Numbered from the stretch's first letter, positions 15,628 to 25,538 are shown. The stretch: DNA of 64,000 bases from a virus (IMGVR_UViG_3300012012_001194:1-64000); one strand, 5' to 3'. The notes: generated by a model from the sequence alone, not told the origin. Numbers and translations are program-made.

Positions 15628-17283
15628 TTATTTATTGTCCAGCCTACCGCCTAGGTAGGTTGTCGTGTAAATAGGATGCTTTGTCATTGTTAAAATACCC
15701 TCTCCATCTTCAACTTGAGTTCTAACGTATCCTACGGTGAATGTAGTCACAGCCTGTGACGATTGAGCGTCCAGCGAGGTTGTAACCCTAAGTACCATGC
15801 CTCTAAAGTATTTAGGAAAAGACGCAGGACCGTGTAAGTCATTTGGAATTTCAAACTCAATGTAGCTTCCAATACCTATGTCTGTTCTAAAGGGCCCACT
15901 TATAGTTCCCTGTCTTCCTTTTAATATCTCAAACCCATAGAGGGATTTAGCGTAGTTATCTCTAAGCTCCATCGTGTTTTTAATAGTCCCCGTTTTTGAC
16001 TCTAAACCAGAGGGGGTGCCGCCAGTAGGACTAACCGCCGTCTTTACAGGGGCATTTGTTTTCTTATCTGCGCCCAGTGCGTAGTACGTCGCACTTGCAG
16101 TCGATAGCCACGACGGGGGCTGCTTGTAAAGTACAGTGCCCTTACAGTCAGCAGTGCCTATATAGGCCCCTCCAACCCTGAGTCTAGGGAGAGAAGTTTC
16201 ATTTGGAGCGCCACCCATCACTCCAGTCTCTGTCGAGAAAAGAAGCGCAACACCTCTTATAGTGCGAGGCATGTCACCAGAAAGTGAAACAGAGAATATT
16301 TGCTCAGACGGTATAGAGTAAAACGAGTCAGGCTGACCACTTAGGCTTGAAGAGAAGCAGGGCAGGAACGGAATAACGTTTGCTTCATTAATACCTGGAG
16401 CTATCGCAAACATGTAGTTAGCACTGGCCGATACTATAACGTCCCAAATGGTCTGTCCTGCAAAGTTCTCTAAAAATATAGATGTTAAATCTTTATATAT
16501 AGCACTTTTTACATTTTCTGCAGTACTACCATCTAATGGGAGCACGCCTTTCATTTTAGCAAGAGCGTCTAGTGCTGCTTTATTATTAGGGTTTCTAGTA
16601 GAGGGGTTGGCGCAGGTCGGGTCTGCGGAGCGATTCACATCGATTAACCCAGCCGCCTTAGCTCCTGCTTCTGCTATCTTTTTAATGCCACCTTCCCACA
16701 GATTACTTACAAGGTCTGTAGCGCCTCCTATGACTTTAGACGTCCAAGTTGCACCCATCAGCCCGGCGTTCCTTGTTTGAACTACTCCGTCTCCCGCTCT
16801 TGCATTCACCAATAAAGCGGACCTCTGTAGGTCGCCTGGGGTCATCGAATGTGTAGAGGCTCCCATCATGCTTGATGCCGCTAAATCAGACAGCCAGTGC
16901 TCCACAGATACAGAAAGTACGGATCCAGAGGCGTTACGCTGGTACCCAACCCCAGCTATATAACCTTCAAATATCATCTGAGGTTTCACTGCCTCTGAAG
17001 CTTTAAGCCCTGCTGCTAGAGATATAGACTCGTCTTCAGTGGGATTCTCCGCCCATATTCTTATGCTTTTTCTAAATGTAAATAGATTATCTAGGATCTC
17101 TGCTGCTTTAGCCGCTTCATTTGTTTTTGTATTCATACCAAGCGCTAGGGTTATCGTAGCTGTAGGTATTGCATTCAGGGCAAACTCTGTAGTCACCTGA
17201 ACAACGTCATATGGTGTGCCACTGTTGTCACCAATGGTGACGTAGCATACTAACTTTCTCTTTACGTAGGAAGATACAGCCAT
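15628..17283 (-). CDS. Baseplate hub-like protein
   Basis: A 551-residue protein. The N-terminal 140 residues form a beta domain with FEGYIAGVGYQRNASGSVLSV, reminiscent of hub proteins of the gp27/gpD type, in which a domain binds the spike. A middle helical part is followed by a second beta domain ending with a long beta hairpin (ASFPKYFRGMVLRVTTSLD). The start ATG at 17283 overlaps the upstream stop (TAATG). Position between tape measure and wedge genes fits the hub. Family assignment is by pattern and location only. Confidence 0.55.
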   Translation of the reverse strand: MAVSSYVKRKLVCYVTIGDNSGTPYDVVQVTTEFALNAIPTATITLALGMNTKTNEAAKAAEILDNLFTFRKSIRIWAENPTEDESISLAAGLKASEAVKPQMIFEGYIAGVGYQRNASGSVLSVSVEHWLSDLAASSMMGASTHSMTPGDLQRSALLVNARAGDGVVQTRNAGLMGATWTSKVIGGATDLVSNLWEGGIKKIAEAGAKAAGLIDVNRSADPTCANPSTRNPNNKAALDALAKMKGVLPLDGSTAENVKSAIYKDLTSIFLENFAGQTIWDVIVSASANYMFAIAPGINEANVIPFLPCFSSSLSGQPDSFYSIPSEQIFSVSLSGDMPRTIRGVALLFSTETGVMGGAPNETSLPRLRVGGAYIGTADCKGTVLYKQPPSWLSTASATYYALGADKKTNAPVKTAVSPTGGTPSGLESKTGTIKNTMELRDNYAKSLYGFEILKGRQGTISGPFRTDIGIGSYIEFEIPNDLHGPASFPKYFRGMVLRVTTSLDAQSSQAVTTFTVGYVRTQVEDGEGILTMTKHPIYTTTYLGGRLDNK

Positions 17284-18044
17284 TAGTTGCCCTGCACTAT
17301 CTTAATAAGTTCAATCTTGTCCATCTCTATAGCCAAAGCCAAGCTAAGCGCACCCATCTTATCAGCCAAGGCATCTGACCTACGCCACAGCTGCTTAAGG
17401 TCTTCTTTACCGGAGAAAATCTGCAATTCTACATCAGAGCCTATCAAAGCCTCACAATCTGCAAGGACTTGTCCGATGTCCTTAGCAGGTTTAAGGAAGG
17501 CCGTAGCTCGGTAGTGCCCATTACCTAGCGCTAATTTAATATCGTTTAATAAGTTAAAGTAGCTACCAGAGCTGGCTACCGTATACCTATCACCGGTGCG
17601 CTCGTCTACGACATTACAGGTGTCTCCTGACACCTCTAAGTCTAAAATGAATTGCGATCGGCCAAGCCTATCATCAGCAGTAGGTATGTTAAACACAGAA
17701 TAATCGATTGCAAAGATACTATTAACCCCTTCAACTTTAACAACTCCATAACCTGCCATGGTCGATGCAAACTGTATAGGCCAGTAGGTAAGTCTACTGT
17801 CTTTAGCGGTAACCGCCTCATACAAAGCCCCGTCATGCCACATGGTAGTAAGTTGCCTAAGCCTGTAGTTTAAGTAAGCCCTGTCTGGGCTTTCTCCAAA
17901 TATCAATCTATGAACCGTAGACACGTAGCCTGACATAGGCTTCTGGCGAAACATGGGGTCTACAAGCTCCTCGCCAGGGTATTCAAGCCCAGGCCAGTTG
18001 CTTCCGCTGATATTAAGTAGTGCAGTCCTATAATGGTTAATCAT
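17283..18044 (-). CDS. Baseplate or tail-hub protein, unknown
   Basis: A 253-residue protein starting MINHYRTALLNISG. It overlaps the previous gene by four bases (ATGA) and the next by one (TAATG), showing tight translational coupling with both hub-region genes. Mixed alpha/beta with a helical C-terminus. The family is not recognised; location after the tape measure supports a distal-tail or baseplate role. Confidence 0.58.
   Translation of the reverse strand: MINHYRTALLNISGSNWPGLEYPGEELVDPMFRQKPMSGYVSTVHRLIFGESPDRAYLNYRLRQLTTMWHDGALYEAVTAKDSRLTYWPIQFASTMAGYGVVKVEGVNSIFAIDYSVFNIPTADDRLGRSQFILDLEVSGDTCNVVDERTGDRYTVASSGSYFNLLNDIKLALGNGHYRATAFLKPAKDIGQVLADCEALIGSDVELQIFSGKEDLKQLWRRSDALADKMGALSLALAIEMDKIELIKIVQGN
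17618..17635. repeat. Inverted repeat AGGTGTC-TCCT-GACACCT
   Basis: A seven-base perfect inverted repeat inside the 17283-18044 gene. It contains one GTCTCC half-site of the dispersed palindrome and lies where an extra copy would be expected from the spacing of the others; see findings. It codes VSGDTC. Confidence 0.7.
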
Positions 18045-18553
18045 GTACCGTCACCAGGTAATAGGGCCATTTGCAACGTAAACTGCCCAAGCATAAATTG
18101 AGGGTCTGCCATTTGAATTTGAAATGATAACAGAAAACCCTTAAGTATACGGCTCCCTACGGCTATCGATAGCGGTTCTTTTTTCTTTACTACGTACTTG
18201 TTATAAAAGAATTCATAAAATGGCTCAAGAGGCAACTCATCAATCTTATCAGGCCCGCAAGTTATTGGATTATTTAGAAATAGGTACCCGCCTATTGATA
18301 GGCTTCCTATCTTATCCCCAAACACTGTAAGGTATATTACATCTTGCAGGGTGTGCATAAACTGAGTGTTAGTTTCCCCGGTAGCTACAAAGCTAGTAAT
18401 AATGCCGCCCAGCTGACCAACGCTGGATGCACCTACCCCTCCAGCTGTATCAGAGTCTAATAGTATTGTGATGGGTGTACCGGGCGCCCCCCCATTAGGC
18501 GTGCCGTCTATGGCCATCACTGTACCTGCGCTTGAAGTAAATATACTAGGCAT
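18041..18553 (-). CDS. Tail protein, tube-like fold, following the tape measure
   Basis: A 170-residue beta-rich protein. The C-terminal part (YVVKKKEPLSIAVGSRILKG, then LLSFQIQMADPQFMLGQFTL) resembles the strand pattern of tail-tube and tube-initiator proteins. It is encoded directly after the tape measure, where such an adaptor would be expected. Family assignment is tentative. Confidence 0.5.
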   Translation of the reverse strand: MPSIFTSSAGTVMAIDGTPNGGAPGTPITILLDSDTAGGVGASSVGQLGGIITSFVATGETNTQFMHTLQDVIYLTVFGDKIGSLSIGGYLFLNNPITCGPDKIDELPLEPFYEFFYNKYVVKKKEPLSIAVGSRILKGFLLSFQIQMADPQFMLGQFTLQMALLPGDGT

Positions 18554-18567
18554 TACTCGTGTCCTTA

Positions 18568-21500
18568 TTAGGCGCTAGAGGTATTACTTGGGCCAACCAT
18601 CCCTGCTAACACTTTTGATTCCAAGCCTAAGGTGCCTGTAATCTCAAACTTCTGCCCTTTCTCAAAGACAGCGGTGACTTGATTTTTGCCTTCCTTTCCA
18701 CCGTTAGGGTCGAGAGCGTTCTTCTCTGCGATAGTGGTCTCTGTCTTCTTGAATAGTTTAATTAGCTTAGCTTCATCAACGTTTCCTTGCTTATCTAGGA
18801 CATCCTTAAAGCCTTTATCAAGCAGCCCCTTTTTAAGGGTCTTTTGCTCGTCACTCAACCCCTTGTCATCGGTGCTTGATAGCAATTCGCTTAAAGCCTT
18901 CATCTGTTGACTTTTACTCTTAACCCCCTCTCCTGGCTTAGTCGCATACCGGCCAGCTGCTTCCATCCCCAAGGTTAAGTCTTTTCCAACTTCTCTTGCT
19001 GCTTTTTCGTGAACCTGCACCTCATCCGCTAGCTTTCCACCTTTCTTCATACCTGACAGCTGAAGATCTTTAGTAAAGAAGTCTATCGCCGTTTGAGCTG
19101 TGCCTGCTTGAAGCTCAGACGCCTTTCCAATAGCTGCCTCTTGGGAAGCTGTCATCTTTGTCTTACCGCCCAAGGTCGTAGCTATGCCTAAATCTTTAAG
19201 ACTACTCATCAGCCCTTTCTTTTCTTGAGTCAGTAAGGCATTAAAATAGGATTTCTTATCTTTATCTTTAGGATCACCCGCCCCCATAAGAGCCATTACC
19301 GCCTGTGGGCTGAAGTCTCCCAGCTTAGTCGCTGCTACTATCTGCTGGGCGCTTACTGCTTTTCCTTGCTTCATTAAATCCTTTGCCATTGATTTGTCTT
19401 TATCAGAAAGGCCTTTCATTGCCGCTTCACTGTCTTTCTTCCAATCTTCCAACCCTGTAAGGTCTTTAACGTTCATACCAGCCTTTATAGCGTACTCCTC
19501 TAACTTCTTTTGGTCCTCAGGGGTTCGTATATTATCTCTTTTAGCCAATAACCTTTCATACTCTACTCGGTCTGGCTCTTTTAACGTCTTATCATAGTTC
19601 TCTTTTTTGGCCTGAAGCTTACTGCGCTCCTCGCCTTGCTTGTTTGAAAGCTCCAAGCGCTCTTTCTCTTCTTCGGCTGTAAGAGGAATATTACTTCCGT
19701 TCTTAAAGCTGTCGTATTCGCCAGCGGCTGGCGCATTAGTCCCGTAATACTCGTTTCTTCCCTGAGTTACCGTATCGCCATCTTTATTAATATAACTAAA
19801 GTTACCGGAAGCTACCTGATCGTCAGTAGCCTTTACAGCTTTACCATCTCTAATTACAAACGACTCTCCGTATTTAATACCGGCTTCGGCTGCCTTATAC
19901 TTGTCGTGCAGCATTTCCAGTTGGTTGTTTTGTCTTACTATGTCATTAGTTTTTATGCCCGCAAGGCTAAGTATCTTTTCTCTTTCTTCTTTTTTAGCCT
20001 TATCTCCTTCAGAGCCTGGATCTAAATGTTGAGACGCAACATCAGAACCCGACTTGTATTTACTTAAGAGATAAGTAAGCGCAGTATCATCTTCGCCGCC
20101 CCTAGAAAGCTCCACAACCTTATCGGTATTCTCTGCCCTAGACTTTCTAGCTTGGAGTGCGTTTAACCTAAGCGCCTCTTTATCACCTTTTGAGCTGACA
20201 TCCCCAGTTTCAGATACCTCAAGCTTAGCTCTATCTTCTGCTGTAAGGGCATCTTGAGGGGTTATTAACTTAGCAAGCTTCTCAAGATCCTGTGTTTCTT
20301 TACCGGTAAGTTTACCATCATACTTCTTGAGTATAGCCGTAGCCTCATCGTAATCTTTACCAACAAGGCCTTTAAACTTGGACTCATCTATCCCGCTTTC
20401 GTCTATAATATCGTTAATCTTCTTGTCGATCTCTTTACGGGCAGCGTCGTCCTTTGGAGAAGTACCTGTTATTTTAGATTTCTGATCTCTAAGGGTACGT
20501 ACTGTCTCAAGCTCGCCAGTGTCTGGGGCTGCCATTTGCTCTAAGGTATGGCCTGTGCCTGTTTCTTTAATAAAAGTGTTTACCGCATTTTCATGGTCTT
20601 CTTGCGCTGTCTGGGCTTTCTTAAATACTTCAAAAGAAGCTTCAAGAGCTTTTAAAGGCTCTCCTTTCAGCTCTTCCTTGGCTTTCTTAGCCGACTCCAT
20701 TTTCGAGCCTATGTTTTCTTTAGTAGTATTAGAGAGATCATCAAGCCTGTTTATTTCTCTAGTCCGTGCGGCTTTTTGAGCTTGAGGCTCGTTAGGGTCA
20801 TCCTTCGTTGTCCTGAGAGCATCTGCTTGCTTTTTAAAGCCACTAGTTATATCTGCAAAAGCATTACCGTTATCTTTATTAGCATAAAGAGTATCCAGCC
20901 CCTCCGACCGTCTATCCGTTTCTTTTATTAGACTAGCAATGTCTATCTGAGGAGGAAGCCCGCCTGCATCAAAGTCTCCGTTGAGTAACTCTCCAGCGTC
21001 TACGCCCAGCGCTTTTGCATAGGCCTCAATTCTTAGTATGCTTCCTTGGGCTTTTTCCTTAGCAGCATTACCTTCAACACCAGCCTTTGAAACCGCTGAT
21101 TTGTCCATGCCGAAATCTGATATGTACTTCTTAGCTAGGTCTACCCCATAGCTAACATCGCCCTTCTCTAAATACTTAATCGCTTCATTAGCGGCGCGGT
21201 CTCCAGAGACGTCCCCTACCATAAGACCTGAGTTGTTCATCCTAATATTAAGTCGCTCAGCTTGTTCTTTGTATTGATTAAGCCTAAATTCTTTCTGCTT
21301 AACTTGGAGCTCTAGCGGACTAAGGTTCTTAGCTTGCTCGACTGTTATGCCGTACTTACTTTCAAAGCCTTGCTGCTCTTGCTTGGCCCTCTCAAGCCCG
21401 CTTGCTTTGACCTTCTGGTCAAGCTCTTTAATCTTTGTATCACTGTCTGTTTGGATATCTACGAGCTTAATTCGCTTAGCTGCATCTTCTTTAGATAATG

Positions 21501-24024
21501 GAGCCCCATCTTTAGCCTTCTGGTCAAGCTCTTTAATCTTTGCAGCACTGTCTGTCTGCTTAGCTACAAGCTTGTCACGGCTGTCCTGATCAGCTTTAGA
21601 TAATGGGGCGCCTTCATCCTTATCAATCATCTTATTGTAATAGTCGGTTGATCCCGCCCTGTCGGTGAAGCCGCTTCTAATTAGGTCTTCTTTAAGGTTA
21701 GTCTGCTCCTCTATTAGCTTTTTCTTCTTTTCTGGGTCTTTTTCTTTGGCGATTGCATCAGCATTAATGGTGATTGCACTTCTAAGGTAATCAGTTTTAA
21801 CCTGTTCACCGTTAGCGCCCTTAAATGCTTCAACTGACTTCTGTAAATCATCAAAGTCCTTAGCAAATATCTCTTTAATCTGATCCTTAGGTTGGAAGTT
21901 CAAAGCTGCAGCCATGAAGTCTTCTACCTTAGTTTCTTTTCCAGCACCTCTAAGGAAGTCAGTCGTCCTCTGTAGGAAGCTGCTCTTGCCCATTCCGCCA
22001 AACCCTTCTTCAAACTGGCTTGTGATATCTGCTTCTTGCTTTAATGCTTGGGCCTCTCTGATCTTCCCTTTGTTCATGCTGTAGGCCATGGTTGGAAGAC
22101 CGCCTTCAAACTTTTGATTCCTAGCGTAGGCGTCTGAGGACTCATAGATAGACCCAGCCATGACAGCAAGTGCCTTCTTATCAGCTGCGGTAGTCTTGAT
22201 ACCTTTTTCCTCAATAATCTTATTGAGGTTTCTCTGGGTTAAACCTTTAAGATCATTAAGGTCATCTTTGCCTAAGTTGTCAGCAAATAGGCCTTCAGAG
22301 GTGCGATCTGTTATTTCTTGCGAGCTTGAATTAAGCAACGTCCTTAACTCTGGGCTAACACCCTTCATAAGTTCTTCGTCATCCATTACACTGCGTACAG
22401 CCGTGCCGTTGTACGCCGATAGCTCGTCAGTTACCAGCCGAGTCTGTCCCTGCCTGCCTATATTAGTATTTATATCGTATTTATTTATAACAGCTTCGTT
22501 AGCATCTCTATTGGCGTTAAGACTTTGAATCACGGATATAGGAACTTTACTACCGGCTAAGAACTGGTTGATTCCGCCTTCTTGCTTGTTTAAATCATAT
22601 ACGTTCTTCTTCTCGCCGTTATATGTGTAGTTTCCGCCAGAGTCCTTATCCTTTATAGCTGCGTACACGGCGGCGAGCTCACTACCCTTCTCGGGTTCGA
22701 CTCCAAAGGTCTCAACGGCTCTTGCTATAGAAGCAACATCTTGAGTCCTATAGTCCCTGGTGGCTTGAACATTAAGCTGCTGGTCGATGTTAAGGAGCTT
22801 GTCTGCGTTTGGTAGCCCAAAGACCTGAGCTCCACCAAATATGTTCTTACCTGCTTGGTTCTCTGCTACGGCTTGGTTAGTGATGCCCGGAACAAATACA
22901 CGGTTAACCCCCGACCTGTCAGCCATGCCAGCTGTGGCGCCCATGAGCTTAAACATCTCTGGCATTTCAATACCGGCAGCCTTAGCCACATTAGAGGTGT
23001 TTCTTACCATACGTGCCAGCTTCTGGGGCTCTATGTTCTGCATATTAGCTTGAGTAAGCGTTTCGATCGCTCCTACGAGCTGAGCCATGGGCGCATTAGG
23101 CTCTCCTGCTTCGCCAAATATCTCAGACATGGCATTAACAGCCTTAGACATGCCCTTCAGCTTACTGGCTATCTTATTGGCGTCTAGTTCCCGCAGCTTA
23201 CGGTCTAAGTCCGGCATTTGGGACACTTCGGAGATGGTGGTCCCCATCTGATCTGCAATTTCCTTCATACCTTTGCCGCGCCCAGATGAGTTAGGCATCA
23301 TGCCTCGGCGCTGAGCTTCATCAAACAATGCACCAGCCCTGCCAGCGGTCATGCCGCCCATAGCAGACGCATCCCCTGAGTAGAGCCTATCGTATACGCC
23401 TTTGGTAATCTCGCCTGCTGATTCTGCGCTGTATCCACGGCGCCCAGTCACTGGGTCGATTGCATACCGACCACCACGGGCCATGTTTTGAGCCATAACG
23501 GTGGCTGAGCCTTTAACCCCCGCCATCTTATCTACGAGATCAGGATTTATTTGTGCCAAGAAGGGCATAGCACTTGCCGCATACGAGGCAACATCGTTAG
23601 CATTTTGGCGCTCTCTTCGACCCATGGGCTGGCCTAGTAGGTTTGCAGACCCCTCAATCATCTCGTAAATAGCCCTTTGATCTCGCTGAGAAGCGATCCC
23701 CATTGCTTTACTTTGATTGCTTAATACAGAACCGGCTTTCATCTGGGAATACATATTCATACCTGACGAAAACTGAGCCGGTACGTACTTACCATTAGGG
23801 CCCGCCCCAGCAAAGCTAGACAGGAGGGGCTGCAGAAGACTGTTTAACGCTACGCTCATGCCTGGATCGGTGACGCCTAGGAGGCCGGCAAGGGGAGGCC
23901 CTTCGCCAACGCTTCCCATACCCCTGCCTTGAGATATGATAGGAGAGGCTAAGCCCTGTGCAAATACGTTAGAGAACACAGACTGTAAATACTGATTAGG
24001 ATTGTAATTATACGGCGGTGCCAA
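18568..24024 (-). CDS. Tail tape measure protein
   Basis: At 1818 residues this is the longest gene of the tail cluster. It is Gly/Met-rich near the N-terminus, then largely alpha-helical and highly charged with many Lys/Glu repeats (around residues 650-1700), as expected for a protein that sets tail length. The middle contains a partial internal duplication around residues 800-870 (KELDQKAKDGAPLSKEDAAK and KELDQKVKASG types). I take TTG 24024 as start because GGGAGG lies nine bases upstream and no ATG is close. It follows the frameshifted chaperone pair, the classic order. The size implies a tail on the order of 250 nm by the usual rule of about 1.5 angstrom per residue. Confidence 0.9.
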   Translation of the reverse strand: MAPPYNYNPNQYLQSVFSNVFAQGLASPIISQGRGMGSVGEGPPLAGLLGVTDPGMSVALNSLLQPLLSSFAGAGPNGKYVPAQFSSGMNMYSQMKAGSVLSNQSKAMGIASQRDQRAIYEMIEGSANLLGQPMGRRERQNANDVASYAASAMPFLAQINPDLVDKMAGVKGSATVMAQNMARGGRYAIDPVTGRRGYSAESAGEITKGVYDRLYSGDASAMGGMTAGRAGALFDEAQRRGMMPNSSGRGKGMKEIADQMGTTISEVSQMPDLDRKLRELDANKIASKLKGMSKAVNAMSEIFGEAGEPNAPMAQLVGAIETLTQANMQNIEPQKLARMVRNTSNVAKAAGIEMPEMFKLMGATAGMADRSGVNRVFVPGITNQAVAENQAGKNIFGGAQVFGLPNADKLLNIDQQLNVQATRDYRTQDVASIARAVETFGVEPEKGSELAAVYAAIKDKDSGGNYTYNGEKKNVYDLNKQEGGINQFLAGSKVPISVIQSLNANRDANEAVINKYDINTNIGRQGQTRLVTDELSAYNGTAVRSVMDDEELMKGVSPELRTLLNSSSQEITDRTSEGLFADNLGKDDLNDLKGLTQRNLNKIIEEKGIKTTAADKKALAVMAGSIYESSDAYARNQKFEGGLPTMAYSMNKGKIREAQALKQEADITSQFEEGFGGMGKSSFLQRTTDFLRGAGKETKVEDFMAAALNFQPKDQIKEIFAKDFDDLQKSVEAFKGANGEQVKTDYLRSAITINADAIAKEKDPEKKKKLIEEQTNLKEDLIRSGFTDRAGSTDYYNKMIDKDEGAPLSKADQDSRDKLVAKQTDSAAKIKELDQKAKDGAPLSKEDAAKRIKLVDIQTDSDTKIKELDQKVKASGLERAKQEQQGFESKYGITVEQAKNLSPLELQVKQKEFRLNQYKEQAERLNIRMNNSGLMVGDVSGDRAANEAIKYLEKGDVSYGVDLAKKYISDFGMDKSAVSKAGVEGNAAKEKAQGSILRIEAYAKALGVDAGELLNGDFDAGGLPPQIDIASLIKETDRRSEGLDTLYANKDNGNAFADITSGFKKQADALRTTKDDPNEPQAQKAARTREINRLDDLSNTTKENIGSKMESAKKAKEELKGEPLKALEASFEVFKKAQTAQEDHENAVNTFIKETGTGHTLEQMAAPDTGELETVRTLRDQKSKITGTSPKDDAARKEIDKKINDIIDESGIDESKFKGLVGKDYDEATAILKKYDGKLTGKETQDLEKLAKLITPQDALTAEDRAKLEVSETGDVSSKGDKEALRLNALQARKSRAENTDKVVELSRGGEDDTALTYLLSKYKSGSDVASQHLDPGSEGDKAKKEEREKILSLAGIKTNDIVRQNNQLEMLHDKYKAAEAGIKYGESFVIRDGKAVKATDDQVASGNFSYINKDGDTVTQGRNEYYGTNAPAAGEYDSFKNGSNIPLTAEEEKERLELSNKQGEERSKLQAKKENYDKTLKEPDRVEYERLLAKRDNIRTPEDQKKLEEYAIKAGMNVKDLTGLEDWKKDSEAAMKGLSDKDKSMAKDLMKQGKAVSAQQIVAATKLGDFSPQAVMALMGAGDPKDKDKKSYFNALLTQEKKGLMSSLKDLGIATTLGGKTKMTASQEAAIGKASELQAGTAQTAIDFFTKDLQLSGMKKGGKLADEVQVHEKAAREVGKDLTLGMEAAGRYATKPGEGVKSKSQQMKALSELLSSTDDKGLSDEQKTLKKGLLDKGFKDVLDKQGNVDEAKLIKLFKKTETTIAEKNALDPNGGKEGKNQVTAVFEKGQKFEITGTLGLESKVLAGMVGPSNTSSA

Positions 24025-24045
24025 GCTTGAATACCTCCCGGCTTA

Positions 24046-24381
24046 TTACTCAGACTTTTCCTTATCTATCCAAGGCCTTGCGGCTTTGTCATAGGTATCG
24101 AATAGCTGATCCATACTTTCCCATGCTTGATTGAATAGATCAGCAGTACCGTAGCCCAAGGCACCAGTATACCTTAAAATAGCAAGTTTAACTACCTCTG
24201 CAGATTTATTTGAAGAGTAGGACTGTGCCAACCATTTTAGCCTTAAATTCCACTTGCGATCGAGTACATTGGCGTGTTTAAAGTCTACAACGCCATGAGA
24301 GGCTAGCTCAACAAGAAGGGCACTTACACGATCGCTCGCCAGAAATTTGAAGACTCCGCCATAACCTGAAGCTTGTCGCAC
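24046..24381 (-). CDS. Tail assembly chaperone, frameshift extension (gpT-like)
   Basis: A 111-codon frame overlapping the end of the 24324-25538 gene by 58 bases in the -1 frame. Its only local start is a GTG without a ribosome site, so it is probably not translated independently. The overlap holds the heptamer AAATTTC in the right phase for a -1 slip. The fused product would be about 497 residues: 399 from the upstream gene plus 98 from this frame. The domain is helical (HGVVDFKHANVLDRKWNLRL). It ends 21 bases before the tape measure start, the canonical place for a G/GT chaperone pair. Confidence 0.75.
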   Translation of the reverse strand: MRQASGYGGVFKFLASDRVSALLVELASHGVVDFKHANVLDRKWNLRLKWLAQSYSSNKSAEVVKLAILRYTGALGYGTADLFNQAWESMDQLFDTYDKAARPWIDKEKSE

Positions 24382-25538
24382 AAGGACTGGAACTCGAAAT
24401 AGGCATGACCTATTACAGCTCTAATCCCTTCTGTTGGTATGTGGTTGTCCAATATATAGTTTAAGAATGGGATTAGCTTTTCTTGTAGGTTCTTGAAAGA
24501 CTGGTCTTCTATATTAGCGTCAGCTAAGGAAGGTATCTCGACCTTTCCGTAGCTCACAGACTCAACACTCTCCAAAGACATAACCATTCGGTATGCTTGG
24601 AGGTTTCGCCAATAGAAGTCTGTGCCAGCCAAAATCCTACCATTATAGTCTATCTGGCCGTCAATTACGATCTGGCGATAAGCTATGTCAGACTCTTTAG
24701 TGGTTAAAGCTTTAAATGTTACTTTAAACTTGCCGCCAAATAACTCATAAGTCTTTCGGTGTCTTGTGCCGCCTAGGATCGATTGCACAAAGTCTTGCTT
24801 ATCAAGTTCGGTAACCTCTGTTAGGTCGACCTTCTTAAGGTCCCAACCACAATGTGGACATTCTGGCATTAGATCAAACATAGGGCGTGTAGGCTGTTCT
24901 ATGGTGTTGTCCTCTGGCATGATACTAGGCTTCTCCTTGGCTGCCTTAGGCGGACGACGAGTTTCTGCGGCATTAGTTTTAATATCATTGATAAAAGCAA
25001 TCTTCTCTTCTTTGGTCTTCTCTGCTTTTGGGGGCGGCGGAGTTGGCGCTTCTTCTTTAGTTGTGGAGACGTCTCCACTAGCGGGGGCTGCCTTAGCCTC
25101 TAGCTTAGGAGTAGGCTTGAGGTCATCTGGAATCACTGCGGCTTTAAGTGGATTAGACTTTTCTTTAGATTTATTAAAGGCATTATCATGAGCAGCTTTT
25201 AGCTCGTCATACCTAGGCTTGTCTTCTACTATCTCTTTAAGAAGCGCTAGCCCTTCTTCTATTTGTCTTCTTTGCTTAAGCGGCACCTTATCAAGCGATA
25301 CTGGGTTTCTAACTTTATTTAAAATAGTGTTATAAGCAGCCATGTCCGGCTCAGAGGCGGTTTCAGTTACAACCTCAGGGATTGGGGCTTCTCTTCCACT
25401 TGTTATAGCGTCTATCTCTTTTTGAAGCTCGTCTAACTTGCCTTCTTTCTGAAGTTTAAGGGCTTTAATCTCAAAGTCGGTCAGTGAAGAGGGCTTAGGT
25501 TTCCCAGCCAACGGCGGGTCCTTTTCATTCTCACTCAT
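24324..25538 (-). CDS. Tail assembly chaperone N-part (gpG-like) with zinc-ribbon motif
   Basis: A 404-residue protein. The first 215 residues are low-complexity, charged and Pro/Ala/Lys-rich. Around residues 217-235 CPHCGWDLKKVDL suggests one half of a zinc ribbon. The C-terminal 180 residues form the folded part (FKVTFKALTTKESDIAYRQI; YFEFQSLCDKLQVMAESS). The dispersed palindrome lies in the disordered part and is read ASGDVSTTK. The end of the gene overlaps a second frame by 58 bases with a slippery heptamer. Location before the tape measure supports the chaperone role; the long disordered N-terminus is unusual for one. Confidence 0.68.
   Translation of the reverse strand: MSENEKDPPLAGKPKPSSLTDFEIKALKLQKEGKLDELQKEIDAITSGREAPIPEVVTETASEPDMAAYNTILNKVRNPVSLDKVPLKQRRQIEEGLALLKEIVEDKPRYDELKAAHDNAFNKSKEKSNPLKAAVIPDDLKPTPKLEAKAAPASGDVSTTKEEAPTPPPPKAEKTKEEKIAFINDIKTNAAETRRPPKAAKEKPSIMPEDNTIEQPTRPMFDLMPECPHCGWDLKKVDLTEVTELDKQDFVQSILGGTRHRKTYELFGGKFKVTFKALTTKESDIAYRQIVIDGQIDYNGRILAGTDFYWRNLQAYRMVMSLESVESVSYGKVEIPSLADANIEDQSFKNLQEKLIPFLNYILDNHIPTEGIRAVIGHAYFEFQSLCDKLQVMAESSNFWRAIV
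24342..24348 (-). promoter_or_regulatory. Predicted -1 ribosomal slippery site AAATTTC
   Basis: On the minus strand the zero-frame codons are TCA AAT TTC; the heptamer A AAT TTC fits the X XXY YYZ rule. After a -1 slip the tRNAs sit on AAA and TTT and reading continues CTG GCG AGC in the frame of the downstream 111-codon segment. The zero frame ends at TAA only 15 bases later. Confidence 0.75.
25063..25078. repeat. Dispersed palindrome, copy 3
   Basis: GTGGAGACGTCTCCAC, perfect over 16 bases, inside the disordered part of the tail chaperone gene, where it encodes SGDVST on the minus strand. Confidence 0.95.

Noticed and set aside
22160-22528. A 122-codon plus-strand frame opposite the tape measure gene
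   Set aside because: The long tape measure frame explains the region; the hydrophobic antisense product is a usual by-product of charged helical codons.
24766-25191. A 141-codon plus-strand frame opposite the tail chaperone gene
   Set aside because: It mirrors a low-complexity minus-strand coding stretch and has no ribosome site or domain.
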